Source of the DNA: Sphaerosporella brunnea
Lineage: Eukaryota; Ascomycota; Pezizomycetes; Pezizales; Pyronemataceae
Reading direction: 5' to 3'
DNA: 17,041 nucleotides
Assembly (NCBI GenBank): GCA_008704415.1
Contig: VXIS01000564.1
Location: 1-17,041, forward strand
Part shown: positions 7,293-17,041 of the stretch, one piece after another
How the letters are laid out: each line of letters opens with the position of its first letter
Numbering within the stretch: the stretch's first letter is position 1
Notes under the pieces: generated by a model
Databases searched by the model: none
The model's input: only the letters and a program-made list of their open reading frames with translations
Told to the model about the DNA's origin: nothing
Made by a program: the position numbers and the translations under genes

Positions 7293-8529
7293 CTAGTTTT
7301 TGCTGAAACGACGACCGAGCCAGTTCTTTCGTTTCACTTCTGGTTCCACATGCGACGGCGCTGTCTGAGACGACCTGACCACATTTCGATCTTGGGGGTT
7401 CACGGCCTGAGGTTGTGGTGCAGGTGGTTGAAACGAATGGGGGGATTGAGGGGCCTCGTTGGATTGTCCCCATGCATTGGGGTTGGGATATGCTGCCCCA
7501 TTGGAACTGGACCCACCGTTTGACCAGTGGTTATTCCAAGGCGCATCTGCAGTTGTCTCGGCGTTTCCAGAAGAGCCATCACGGGAACCGTGATTCATGG
7601 ATTCACCATAGCCTGTGTCCGCATATCCAAAGCCGCCATACTGGCCACGCGGTTGGACGCTGCGGGGAACCGAGCTGTCGTTCAGATGATTTCCTGCGGC
7701 CATGACGCCATAGGAAGACATTTGATCCTCGCCGGAACTGTGCATGGCGATTAGTATGCGTTTCTGTTGGAGAGAATTACGGCGCTCTACCTGTTGGAAA
7801 GCGGCGTGCCTGAATCTCGAACACGGTTGGGCATGTGGGACATCTGCTCTGAATAACTGCCGCCGCCGTTCCTACCATAAATGCGGCGCCCAGTCCATTG
7901 CGTTGAAGTCGGCTGCGGAGGATCTACGACTGCCTTTAGAAACACCAGACGCACAAAAGACGGGATTTCTCACCTTCGTAAGTCGATTGCCTGTAACCTC
8001 TATCGATCGACTCCTGGAAGGAACGAATCGTGTCTAACGGCCGTTCCCACCTGCTTCTGGTGGGATTTGTGAGATCGGGTTCCGCTGAGACCGCCTGTCA
8101 GTCAGAATCTATGAAAAGACTGTGTGAGGGTGATCGCACCGATCGGACGGCCATAGATGTCCTTATGATTGAGTGAAGAAAGCGCATTACGGGATTTCTC
8201 TTGATTCACCTGCCCTAAAAATTCTGTCAGTCAGTCGGGCGCGCACGGATCGCCATTGCGCTCATGCTGCAGGTTTCGCGCGCTTGGTTTGGTTCTGAAA
8301 CCAGCCCAGACTAAAGCGATCTCCCGCGAATTGCCATAGCGCACAAAGAAAGACTGCGGGGAAAGCTCGTACATGGTTGTAGCTCATTGATTGCTTTCGA
8401 AGGGTCGACAGAGGTGGTCATTTTGTAAGATCGCGATCGCTTCTTTTCGAGATGTTTCAAAGACTTCAGCGCCACTTTTCGTTCTTTGCTCTCTTGTTTG
8501 TTTTTCGTTGATTTTCCAAACAGGCCCAT
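7293..8529 (-). CDS. Fungal DUF2406-like protein, five exons
   Basis: A small fungal protein of unknown function, about 308 aa. Proposed exons on the minus strand: 8529-8373, 8214-8140, 8084-7974, 7929-7791 and 7737-7293. These sum to 927 bases (309 codons with the stop) and all phases agree. The start MGLFGKSTKNKQESKERK opens a basic N-terminus. The conserved core follows: SVDPSKAINELQPW, LNHKDIYGRPIAEPDLTNPT, RSRWERPLDTIRSF, which I recognise as the DUF2406 signature. The rest is low-complexity (Gly, Ser, Asn, Pro, Gln) and ends in a basic, aromatic tail, KRKNWLGRRFSKN. No signal peptide or membrane segment is seen. Intron 4 has a TACTAATC branch site. Intron 3 has two in-frame acceptors 6 bases apart (CAG ending 7930, TAG ending 7924), so two residues are uncertain. 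The family name is from memory; the gene model is firm. Confidence 0.85.
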
Positions 8530-10876
8530 CGATAGCGCTGGGGGTGGACTTAAGTACCTGTGAAGAGCGAGGGAAGCGACCCGTTCCAGGGAAGCGACGA
8601 CAACGCGGAAGACGTGCAAGGGATGGGGGCTTTATGCTAGGGGTGGATTAGTGACTATCGCTAGGCAGCATGCGTTGGAAATCGGCGACGCGCGGCAGGA
8701 TTGCGTGGAGGTAGGTACGTACATAGGATCAACGAAACCGATGTGGCAGCTCTGAAGTATGTACGGGTGTAGATCGTGGGACGAGGAGGTTTGGTCAAAC
8801 ACAGAACGGCGTAGGAGAATTTGAACTAGAAGTGGCTTCGGGAGTGTGTAGATATAAAAAGGCACATGCAAAAAGAAAAACGACTGCGTCAATACAACGG
8901 CGGTTCAAATGTACTCGGGTGTAGCTATAAGTCGGGTGCTCCCCGAACAAACAGCAACTGGCAACGCCACTACGATTGCTGCTAGGACTTTGTGAAGCTG
9001 GGGGTGGCATCTTAGGCCTCCCTAGAGCCTTTTTGAGTGTTTTGAAGAAAAAATACCGACTTCTTCGTGAACGACAAAGGTCTTGGCATTGTTTGGTTGT
9101 ATGGAGGAAAGAAGTCGGGTGCTCTTTGCATGTGTGTAACGGCACCCGAATTACCCTTGTACCCTAGTACTAGTACTAGAGTACTATGCAGCCATCGATA
9201 TCCACGTCCTCGCGATCGATATTGGTGACGGGTACCTATGTGCTCTACATAACCAGAGATCAATCGGTAAGTTACCTAACCCAAGTAAGCAAGCACTCCT
9301 TCTGTTGTCTCCAACTCGGAGAAGGCATCTTTCGGGTAAGATCGGATACGGATACGGAGCGTCGGATACGGAGCCGTGTGTATGCCGTGCATGACGTCGT
9401 ATGGTTGGGGACGCCTGGTGGATGAGGTACCCCACCCACTTTGGCTGCTGATACACCACCACCAAAAACCAATATGGGCAAGGCGCTTTAAACCTTCGCT
9501 GGTTTGGGGTTACCCGGAGTACACTAGAATTATATTGCGTGTCGCAACAACACAACTCGCTTAATTTACCACACATCCTCAAGAAAAGGCGTGGAGACTG
9601 AGGGAGCAAGTAGATAATATTGCAGGCAGCGGGTTGTCTGTGAAGAATAAATAAGGGCGCGTCTGGATGTCGGTGTTTGGTGCACGGCAGCGACACTAGG
9701 CGCGGTAGGCTTTTGTACATACACCACCCCGAGTTTTCGGGTGTCCGACTTTGGCCTCCCAAAAAGGTTTAGTGCTGCCATTTCTATGGCAACCTACGCA
9801 CGCACTCAGAAACCATCACTCGTTTGTTATGCTAATATACCTGTTGTAAATACAGAGTTCGAATTGCTTAATTATCCTGTAGCTAGCTGTGCAACGTCTC
9901 TTATATCCGCCTCACGTTCGTTCAACCCGCACGTCCATCTGCTCAACCTGAGCTTCCGTCAAGTTTCATCTTCTGACAATACCGCTCATCAGCTCTGGTT
10001 CGAACCGCACCATTGGTCGTCGCTTTTTCGTTCTGCGAAATCATAATATCGTTACTTACATTGTCCGATTACCTAGTGATTCCCACGACAGAAAATACTC
10101 TCATCCTGTTAGCTGCGAACGGGCGTAGGAAGGCCCATCGCCCCTCCGCTGAACGACTCCCTCTGACTATCAGATATCTTCAGCCCGACCGACGCCATGG
10201 GCCATCATAAAAATGAAATTGGGTTTATAATGCAATACGGACTGTTAGAAAGCAAAAGTTTTATCATGAAGGGGAAACCATAGACGCCACAAGGTACGCA
10301 ACAAGTATGTTTATCTACTTGGTACACAGCATTTTGTTAATGCACCGTTATACATAATACTGAGCACATAAACCGAACAAATATCAACCCTTCGAGCCCC
10401 GTTTGAAGCAAAACCAAGAAGCACCAACCCTCCGTAGGTGCAAATGCCAAACGCCCAGAGAAGTGTTAACAAACCAAAAAATAACCCCCCCCCCCCCCAA
10501 CACCACCTTCTTTTCCCCTAAACTAAGACTCGGCAGTGTAGAGGCTGACCGTGCTGACGATTCCGAGCCCACGCAAGAGGAGAAAATATCAGCAAGACAC
10601 TTCAAGAGATGAGACCAAAGGCCGGATTGGTTACAAAAAACCAAACAAAAAAAAAAAAAAAAAAAGTTCGTACATGAACTAAGGGTATCGCAATGAATTA
10701 CAGAAAAATCGTACCGTAACAGAAAATGCGAGCAACCACACACGATGAAATAGTAAAACACAATAGCCAAAAACCAGATCGAATGTCATTGATGTCGGCC
10801 AAAAATGAACGGAAATAGGAGGACGCATATCAGTTCAAACATACTCAATAGCGGCCTGGCCCCTCCGATCATCGTG
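8530..10876. other. Intergenic between the two host genes
   Basis: No convincing gene. The left part is the upstream region of the DUF2406-like gene and has an 11-bp exact direct repeat, AGGGAAGCGAC (8570-8580 and 8588-8598), 41-69 bp before its start codon. A 13-bp repeat, AAGTCGGGTGCTC, occurs at 8929-8941 and 9112-9124. Short simple repeats lie at 9164-9186 (CTAGTA units) and 9342-9374 (CGGATA units). A 192-residue minus-strand open frame at 9184-9762 has no family resemblance and is probably chance. The right part should include the ASE1 3' UTR, with runs of 14 C (10485-10498) and 19 A (10647-10665). Confidence 0.5.
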
Positions 10877-13489
10877 CTAACTACCCCGCCGTACCAGGCC
10901 AACACTCTTCTCCGCATTAGAATAATTGTTGCTGGAATAAGTGTGCTTCAGCCTATCACGATAATAGGCGGTCCTTAGATCAAGCTCTGTGTCATCACCG
11001 TATTCGCTATCGTCATCTCCATATGTTTCCCAGTTCTCGCTGCCACTGTTTCCTGGAGAGCTAACGCAGCTCACGGTGCTGACTGTGCTTGCACTGAACT
11101 GTCGCGAGTCAACAGAAGTCTGGCTTCCTCGGGACGAGCTGTAACCCAATTCGTGCATCGATTTGGGACGGTAGGTACCTACCCTGGGGGTAGAACTCAA
11201 CTCCTCCTCGACGCCATCGCTGTAGGTTCTGTACTGTTGGATTTCGGGGCTGATGCTCCGGATGCTTCTTCCTCCACGAGAAGAACGCATCTCCTCGTCC
11301 TCTCGCCTCCCTTCCTGCACATGATATCGTTGATACGGTGTCGCCTGAGCTTCAGATTGGATTGATTGCAACTTTGGAGCAACTTCGAGGCCAAAGCCAA
11401 GCTTTCGCTTAATAGATGCGTTTCTTCCAAGGCTTGGGGTTTCTGACACATCCTTCCTTTCGTTCGCGATTCCAATACTGTATAAGCTGGAGAGAGCTGG
11501 CCTGTTGGTGGTGTTCGCATTATTTACCATCCGAGTAGGTGAACTCTGCGGGTTGCAACTGGTAGGACGGGGGATCCCACCGCCTAATAAATGCGTGCTT
11601 CCCAGTACTAGCGGGGCAGTGCGCCCGATAGTGGAAGCCAAATTCTTGCCAATAGTTCTCCCAACCGTAGAAGAACCACTGTAATGGCTTTGAAGTTGTG
11701 CACCTGGTGTTTTTGGCCTCGCCGTGGGTGTCTTGGGTCTCTGCGGAGGTCGCATCGAGGTTGTGTCCTTGGCATTAGGTTTGGATTTAGCACGAGGCTG
11801 GCTGTAATTGTTGAGGACAGAGGTCGTATTCGCACGGCCTCTCGTCGTGGTAGGGGTTTTTGTTGCAGCCCTTGACGGGGCTATCGGAGAAAGACGTAGC
11901 AAGGTTTCAAGGTAGTTCTCTCCCTTGATAAGTAGTGGCTCTCCATGATCATTTTCCCATTTCTCCAATGCTTTCTTTAATTCCAACTCTATCCTCGGGA
12001 GCTCCTTGGCGAGGCGCTTCCGCATTCTCTCTTCACGCAACAACCGACTTGGGTCACGGGCCCCATTGGCTCCACGGGACATTAAACGCGAAGCATCAGT
12101 AGCGGAAAGCGCTAGCTGTTCCTTGTCATCCATGAGTTCTCGATGTTTGCTGACCAAGGAAAGCACAGAGGCACGCTCATCGAGGAGGGCTTCAAGACGA
12201 GATATTTCCATCTCGTGAGCTGTAAGGAGAGCATCGGTGTAAACATCTAGGCACGTTAGCTAGCTGCATCACTGCATCCCTTCAACTTAGTCAGTACCAG
12301 ATTGAACGGGCGAAAAGTCCAAAATCTCATCCTCAGAGAAATAAAGCTTGTCCCAAAGCTCCTGTAGTTGTAATCGGGCATTTTCAACAAATATGTGCAT
12401 GTTTTCCCGTTTTATATCTAGAAGACGGTGAAGCTCATCCTCGAGCTATGGAGTTGCAATCAGCGATGTGCTACAACCCACGCATAGGATGATCTTACAT
12501 CTTGCAGTGTCCGCATATCACAGCCCCGGTGCTGCGCGAGGAATGCCGTTTTGTCGTTCTCCTCCACGCCGAGCTTTGTCCAAAGTTCATTGATTTCCAG
12601 TTTGAGTTCCTCCGCGTTGATGAGTCTCCGTTCCTTCTCATCCACAAGCTTGGCCTTCTTTGATTTGAGCTGTTCGATGTTACCCTTGGTCAACCCCAAT
12701 CTCTCCGGTTCCGTCATTCCGTACTCCACAATGGTACTATCTGCTTGTGCGGACGGAATGCCAAGTTCCGCATAAAGGTTGATTATCTCCTTAGCCAAAG
12801 TGCTCACGGCAGATCCTCTTCGAGTGAATTCCTGATACACACGGGTGAATTCCTGTTCCAGCTGTTCATAGTAATCGTTTGAGAGGTCAAAATTTGTGAC
12901 CGAGGCCAGATCGTTCGTGATTGGAGGAAGCGTAATCTGCACGATTGACGGCTCCAGTCGAGAAGCATATGTTTCCAGTGCAAGTGCCAGCTCTGCAAAC
13001 TGGGTTAGCAACTTCGCTCTAGTTATGGCTGATATGCAAACCTACTCTTTATGGAGTCATAACGTTCAGCATGACGTTTCTTGACCATCTTGTGTTTCTC
13101 TTTCAATCCTTGTAAGCACTTCAGCAGAGGGACATTTATGCTGGACTCTTCGTCATCATTGTCGTAATCCACGATGTCGCCTAGCGAGTGCTGTAGCTGC
13201 TTGATCTGTGATTTGAGTTGGCGGCATTCGTCTGCAATTTTCGTTTTATCTCTGCATCTATCAGTTCTGGGATGCATATGCTACGCTTTTGAAGGCGGTG
13301 AACCAACTGGGAGACCGTGCGCAGTTGATCTTGAAGCGTTGCACTTAGAGCGGCATAGACATTCGCCTCCCGGCTTTCGCGCTCATGGCACGCAAGGCCA
13401 ATCTCGTCAAAAAGGCCTTGCAGCGTGTCGATGACATTAGCGAGCTCATTGGCGAGAAGCGACTGGCGCTTTGGATGGTCCATGACCAT
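10877..13489 (-). CDS. ASE1: Ase1/PRC1/MAP65 anaphase spindle-midzone microtubule bundler
   Basis: It crosslinks antiparallel microtubules at the spindle midzone in anaphase, as known for the family. Proposed exons on the minus strand: 13489-13308, 13251-13046, 12992-12499, 12445-12298 and 12246-10877. They total 2400 bases (799 aa plus stop) with consistent phases; introns are 51-56 bp, two with GCTAAC-type branch sites. LFDEIG is at residues 26-31. A long coiled-coil rod follows, containing LKCLQGLKEKHK, TYASRLEPSI and NIEQLKSKKAKLVDEKERR. The microtubule-binding spectrin-like region is about residues 340-465, with DPSRLLREERMRKRLAKELP and EKWENDHGEPLL. The tail (about 470-799) is disordered, Ser/Thr-rich and basic, with several TP/SP sites such as RPKTPTARPKTPG that fit Cdk1 control of Ase1. 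The start at 13489 is the first in-frame ATG; a second lies two codons later. Length is normal and no damage is seen. Confidence 0.94.
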
Positions 13490-13566
13490 TCGTCGGTCGC
13501 GCTCGTGTTATATGGCGCGTTTGAGGGTTTAAATCGCCGTTTCTGGCTGAGCGACGGAGCAGATGC

Positions 13567-13573
13567 GTTTTAT
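13567..13573 (-). promoter_or_regulatory. Candidate TATA box for ASE1
   Basis: TATAAAA on the minus strand lies 77 bp upstream of the ASE1 start codon. Position and sequence fit, but there is no other support. A plus-strand TATAAAA at 13709-13715 faces the other way. Confidence 0.3.
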
Positions 13574-14658
13574 ATTCGTGGGAAACGTCGCTGAGATAGG
13601 TGTTTTCGAAGGCTGGAGCAAAACGGGAAACAGCGGTGGTCGCAACAATGCGTTAACAAGTATGCCACAGGCCGAAAGAAGCTAAGCGCAAGCTGGGAAA
13701 GGCGGGCGTATAAAAAGGAGAGGATGGGGGTGGTGTCGGTATCTGGCGGGCGTGTTTCGGAGAGGGGTGAATCAACACAGTGAGAGGACGAATTGGAAGG
13801 AACGGAAGGAACTCACTTTAAGGCGAATCGAAAGAGCCGGGGAGAGGAGATGCTGTTTACTGGGGTGTGGCACAGTGGTTGCTACAGAAACGGAACCGAA
13901 AGATACTCTTGATGTTCGGGGGGAATGGCACGTTTCATACAGAGTGATGCGCGAATTCGATTCCACGGTGCCAGCGACATGCGGAGCTGCACAGCGGCGG
14001 CGAATTGGAGCGACAGCGTCGTGCGGCCACAAACCGGCACTCGACCGCTGAATGCAGACAGATGATGGGTTGTTGGGAGAAAAACTGCTTGTGACCTTGT
14101 TATTGAGGCCCCCGCTCCTATCACGAGATGACTACAAACGATTGCACGACAAGTACTAGATAGAAACAAAGAACAGGTAGACGAACAGTGGGCTGCATGT
14201 AAACCTGTAGCAGTAACGCCAGCGAACGTCGAAACTTTATGTATATCCGCAGTCAACGATACTCGGCGCGCGTCACTGCCCTACCGTATGTATTCACCAT
14301 ATGATACGATCGAGAGTGCATGGTGGAGCTGCGATCGGCAATCTGCGACTTATACATCGTGCATGTCACCAGTCGTGCATATGCGGTGCACATGCAGCAG
14401 GGCGTGACAAGAGGTTGTTCTGGGGGTATGTGGCGCGCTTTCCAAAAACAGGTAGCTTGTATTTTCAGCCACAAATGCTGTGGCTGTTGTTATGCTTGAC
14501 TTGAACAACCCTAAACCATAACAATCATCAAAGGGAACCCATCAAGACATTGATAAAAGATAAGAAAAGTCAGATCAACACTTTGTGAGACTACAGTGGC
14601 ATCATAGGTATGAAGCAGGCAGAATTGTTGCACCATTCAAAATGTGAACATTTATACT
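13574..14658. other. Intergenic, no gene assigned
   Basis: A plus-strand TATAAAA (13709-13715) precedes a 99-codon open frame at 13752-14051 with no recognisable motif and a basic, Arg-rich composition. It could be a chance frame or a 5' UTR region, and I do not call it. Near the right end, TTGTTATG (14487-14494) and CATAACAA (14517-14524) are inverted repeats enclosing CCCTAAACC, a motif shared with the hairpin at 15930-15957. Nothing else is recognised. Confidence 0.4.
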
Positions 14659-14866
14659 ACTACCATATAAACTCAAATATAGGATACCCCTCCCAGATTT
14701 GGTTAGCGGCAAATAATTGCCTTATAGGGAAACTTTTGAGCTTACAAAGGAGAGTTTTTGTTTTTTTGCTGACTTTTTTTTGGAGACATTAACTTTCCTA
14801 TAAGGCAATTATTTGCTGCTAACCAAATTTGGAGGGGGTATCTTATATCCGAGTTTATATGGTAGT
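14659..14866. mobile_element. 208-bp MITE with 70-bp terminal inverted repeats
   Basis: 14659-14728 and 14797-14866 are inverted repeats of 70 bp with about seven mismatches, mostly transitions. They start ACTACCATATAAACTC and include TTTGGTTAGC and CAAATAATTGCCTTATAGG. The 68-bp centre is T-rich and non-coding. No target-site duplication is obvious (the flanks read TTTATACT and TGGTATCC), so the superfamily is not assigned; the true ends may differ by a few bases. It is unrelated to the MITE at 3118 by sequence. Confidence 0.87.
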
Positions 14867-15793
14867 TGGTATCCTAAATAAGAAAAACCTGGCTAGCAAT
14901 GCATTAAAATTAATAACAGGCCTTAAAAAGCATTGAGACTCGTAAGAAGCACCGGGTATGGTCAGGTAATATGTACTCTTGGGAGTCAGTTAGAAAATTG
15001 AATAAGTTTACAGAGTGATCGGTTTGAGCGCAGGTGATAGCTAGCTTTTGTGGTGCTAGTAGAGAACTTTGAAAAACAATCACTTAAATAAGATGCTATT
15101 TAGGAAAAAACTAAATCCAGAGATGATAATAATATGGACTATTGTTGGGCTTTTCCAAGTTATCTTTATTGCCTTACTGTTCTAGGAAAACCTAGCATGC
15201 TTATTGGAGGTATTGATGTAACAAAGAGAATTGAGAACAGACTGAAGGGGTCTGTTAAACCTACCTCCCTCGGTATCATTTACAAGAGTTTTTATCCCAT
15301 GCAGTGTCAATAGTGCTAGATAGGGCTACACAAGCTAAAAGGGGAGGCTACCCAGAGTAGTGCGTGCATGTAATTGGCTCATTCAACCTTATCGGTGACT
15401 TACTGTAGGTGAGCGATGTTGCCACTGCTCTCATGCCACTTCTGTTCAACCATTTGCCCCCCCGCCCGTTCAACATTTGCTCCAGTTCAACCACACCTGT
15501 TCCACGATTCGCCACGTCCTCCACCCTCGACCGACTACCCGCCGTAATATCCTGCGGTGCTCGTGATCTGCTGCATCACTGACCAATAAGAGCCCGCTGC
15601 CTCAGGCTGCTGGCCGAAATTTTGACAGTCTATGACCTTTAATCGGTGCGGTTTTGATGCTCTCAAACCTTTCCATAGTTGTATGCATGCACGTCACTGA
15701 ATTGCCCATTTTTCGTGCTGCCACTCACCGCTACTATGCCAGCAGTTGTAAAATCCACTAGGTTCACTAAACCAGGGTACAAGGAAGATAGGT
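14867..15793. other. Intergenic, AT-rich then mixed, no gene seen
   Basis: No open frame of note and no recognisable domain. The first half is AT-rich and looks like decayed repeat DNA. The second half is pyrimidine-rich around 15430-15540, with GTTCAAC repeated. No RNA gene was recognised. Confidence 0.4.
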
Positions 15794-15957
15794 CTAACAA
15801 TAATCCTTTTCTGAGGAAAAGGCACTTATTAGACGACGAGCTTTTGGATACATAGTCGGTAAAGATTTGCTAATGGTACGAGTATATTCGTACCGCAGGT
15901 GAAATAGAATAAAGATTCGAAATGAATATCATTGTCACACCCTAAACCATGACAATG
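15794..15957. repeat. Dispersed hairpin-rich repeat, copy B
   Basis: This copy aligns with 1-156 in the same orientation. It retains GGTACGA (15875-15881)/TCGTACC (15888-15894) and the CCTTTTCTGAGGAAAAGG near-palindrome. It ends with a perfect 8-bp stem, CATTGTCA (15930-15937)/TGACAATG (15950-15957), around CACCCTAAACCA. Many differences from copy A are transitions. No coding capacity is seen. Confidence 0.6.
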
Positions 15958-17041
15958 GGATTTTGGTATTACAATGGTACGTTTATAATCATTGAATAGT
16001 ATCAAGATCCAAGATCAGTCAAGTAGGCCTATGTAGCTGCCCCCCAAACCGCACCCGGAGTCCTCAGCATCCGAAAGTCAGGACAACGCCCCGATACTGC
16101 GTGGCCGCTCCTCGAGCCCGGACGCAGACCGGTCCAAATGCTGCACGTACGATGTGACGCCTGACCGATTATCATGAAGGTCACGTCAAGTCGACAGTTG
16201 CTGTGTCCCAAGACCAAGCGCGCTAAGCGCTAAGGACCTCACCAGGGCTACAATCTGAGAAGCTAGAAATACTGTTAACCACAGGAAACTGAAGGGACGT
16301 CCGAAAGAGATACTTACATAAAACGTTAGTACCAAGCAAGATGGCTTAGTCCCGTTACCGACAACTGACTGGTCAGGATGTTGCAAGAGCAGCATTGCTG
16401 GGGGTGCCTCCCGCCGCGTACCAACCTTTAGGTGCTCAAGTCAGTATGGTGCGTTGGTAACGAAGATTCGTTGGGTGTCTGAGGAGCAGAGAGTAGTAGT
16501 AGTCGTAGAAAGGATGGAGGAGTCAGAGTAAGGGGAGCGACGAGCCTCTTTATGAAGCAAGCCGCCATACCATCCATCGTACCAACAGAGCTGCCGAATA
16601 CGAGGATGACCTGCAGGGCGTCGGAGTCAATCAGCCGGCAGAATGAGGGGAAAGACCAGCAGACAAAGGTGGAGTCCAAATATGCAGAGTCTAGTCACCG
16701 GTGTGGGTGTCGTTCGTCATATGGCGTGCTTTGGCGGTATGACACGACAGGAGAACCCTCACATCGATAATGATATGACGAGCCATCGGTGCCCGCGTCT
16801 GCCGCAGAGTCTGATAACACCTCATGTGCTAGGGATGTGCTGCAAGTTCAGCTGAGCAAGGGGGCGTAAACATTATGACAGCGTCCTGCACAATAAAGCT
16901 GAGTTCATCAGAATGCAAGAGTCTAGCCTGGCAAGGGGGCACAATTGAAGCAACCCGTAAGGCATGCTGACGATGATGCCAGCGTCCTGCAATATCGATA
17001 TGAGGAGTCATTGAATTGCAGAAAATGACTCACGAGTGGGG
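15958..17041. other. No assigned gene
   Basis: Several frames of 60-83 codons exist on both strands (for example minus strand 16186-16395 and 16428-16679), but none shows a known motif. A minus-strand sequence near 16310-16320 (TTTTATGTAAGTATC) looks like a good intron donor and is followed by TTAACAG about 50 bp on. An exon edge of an unseen gene is therefore possible but unsupported. CAGCGTCCTGCA occurs at 16879-16890 and 16980-16991, and GCAAGGGGGC at 16856-16865 and 16931-16940, suggesting an old imperfect duplication. Confidence 0.35.

Noticed and set aside
9184..9762. 192-codon minus-strand open frame
   Set aside because: No family resemblance, irregular composition, overlaps simple repeats and has no splice or start context. 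Probably chance.
9990..10020. GGTTCGAACC, a perfect T-loop-like sequence
   Set aside because: The flanking bases do not form a T-stem or the rest of a tRNA on either strand.
10485..10665. C14 and A19 runs as a retroelement poly(A) tail
   Set aside because: They lie downstream of ASE1 with no element sequence or target duplication attached. Simple homopolymers explain them.
13752..14051. 99-codon plus-strand open frame behind a TATAAAA at 13709
   Set aside because: No recognisable motif, and the composition looks like translated non-coding DNA. The TATA-like match alone is weak.
16186..16679. Minus-strand frames with a good-looking intron donor (GTAAGTATC)
   Set aside because: The translated peptides match nothing I know, and no continuous exon chain could be built.

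Overview
The window looks like nuclear DNA of a filamentous ascomycete (Pezizomycotina; I cannot place it further). Two host genes on the minus strand have several short introns (about 44-158 bp), with branch-site-like sequences such as GCTAAC and TACTAATC. Their products are typical fungal proteins. The rest is a graveyard of transposable elements plus intergenic DNA. No rRNA, tRNA, CRISPR array or bacterial-style operon was seen.

Left third (1-6.2 kb): nested transposons. A decayed minus-strand ORF that I read as the gag-like ORF1 of a Tad-type LINE (about 1021-2690) is split by an 814-bp solo LTR (1166-1979) flanked by a perfect 5-bp target duplication, TAGGC. Next to it is a complete but dead pogo/Tigger-type DNA transposon (2791-6196), with perfect 21-bp terminal inverted repeats starting CAGTAG and TA duplications. 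Its transposase (2958-5092, minus) is broken by in-frame stops, frameshifts and a 267-bp MITE (3118-3384) inserted in the C-terminal codons. A second solo LTR (5140-5959), of the same family as the first but in opposite orientation, sits just upstream of the transposase start, inside a short array of 17-bp repeats. The two LTRs make the large inverted repeat that dominates this region. Left of the LINE relic are a 48-bp perfect inverted repeat (371-418/973-1020), a 56-bp direct repeat and several hairpins.

Middle (7.3-13.5 kb): the two host genes, both on the minus strand. The first (7293-8529, five exons, about 308 aa) is a small fungal protein resembling the DUF2406 family. The second (10877-13489, five exons, 799 aa) is the spindle-midzone microtubule bundler Ase1 (MAP65/PRC1 family). 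In both, my splice choices keep the reading frame throughout. They are about 2.3 kb apart and nothing suggests they act together.

Right part (13.5-17 kb): no convincing gene. It holds a 208-bp MITE with 70-bp inverted repeats (14659-14866) and, at 15794-15957, a diverged second copy of the hairpin-rich sequence that opens the window. Many differences between repeat copies, and one of the transposase stops, are C:G to T:A transitions. This is compatible with fungal repeat-induced point mutation, but I did not measure it.
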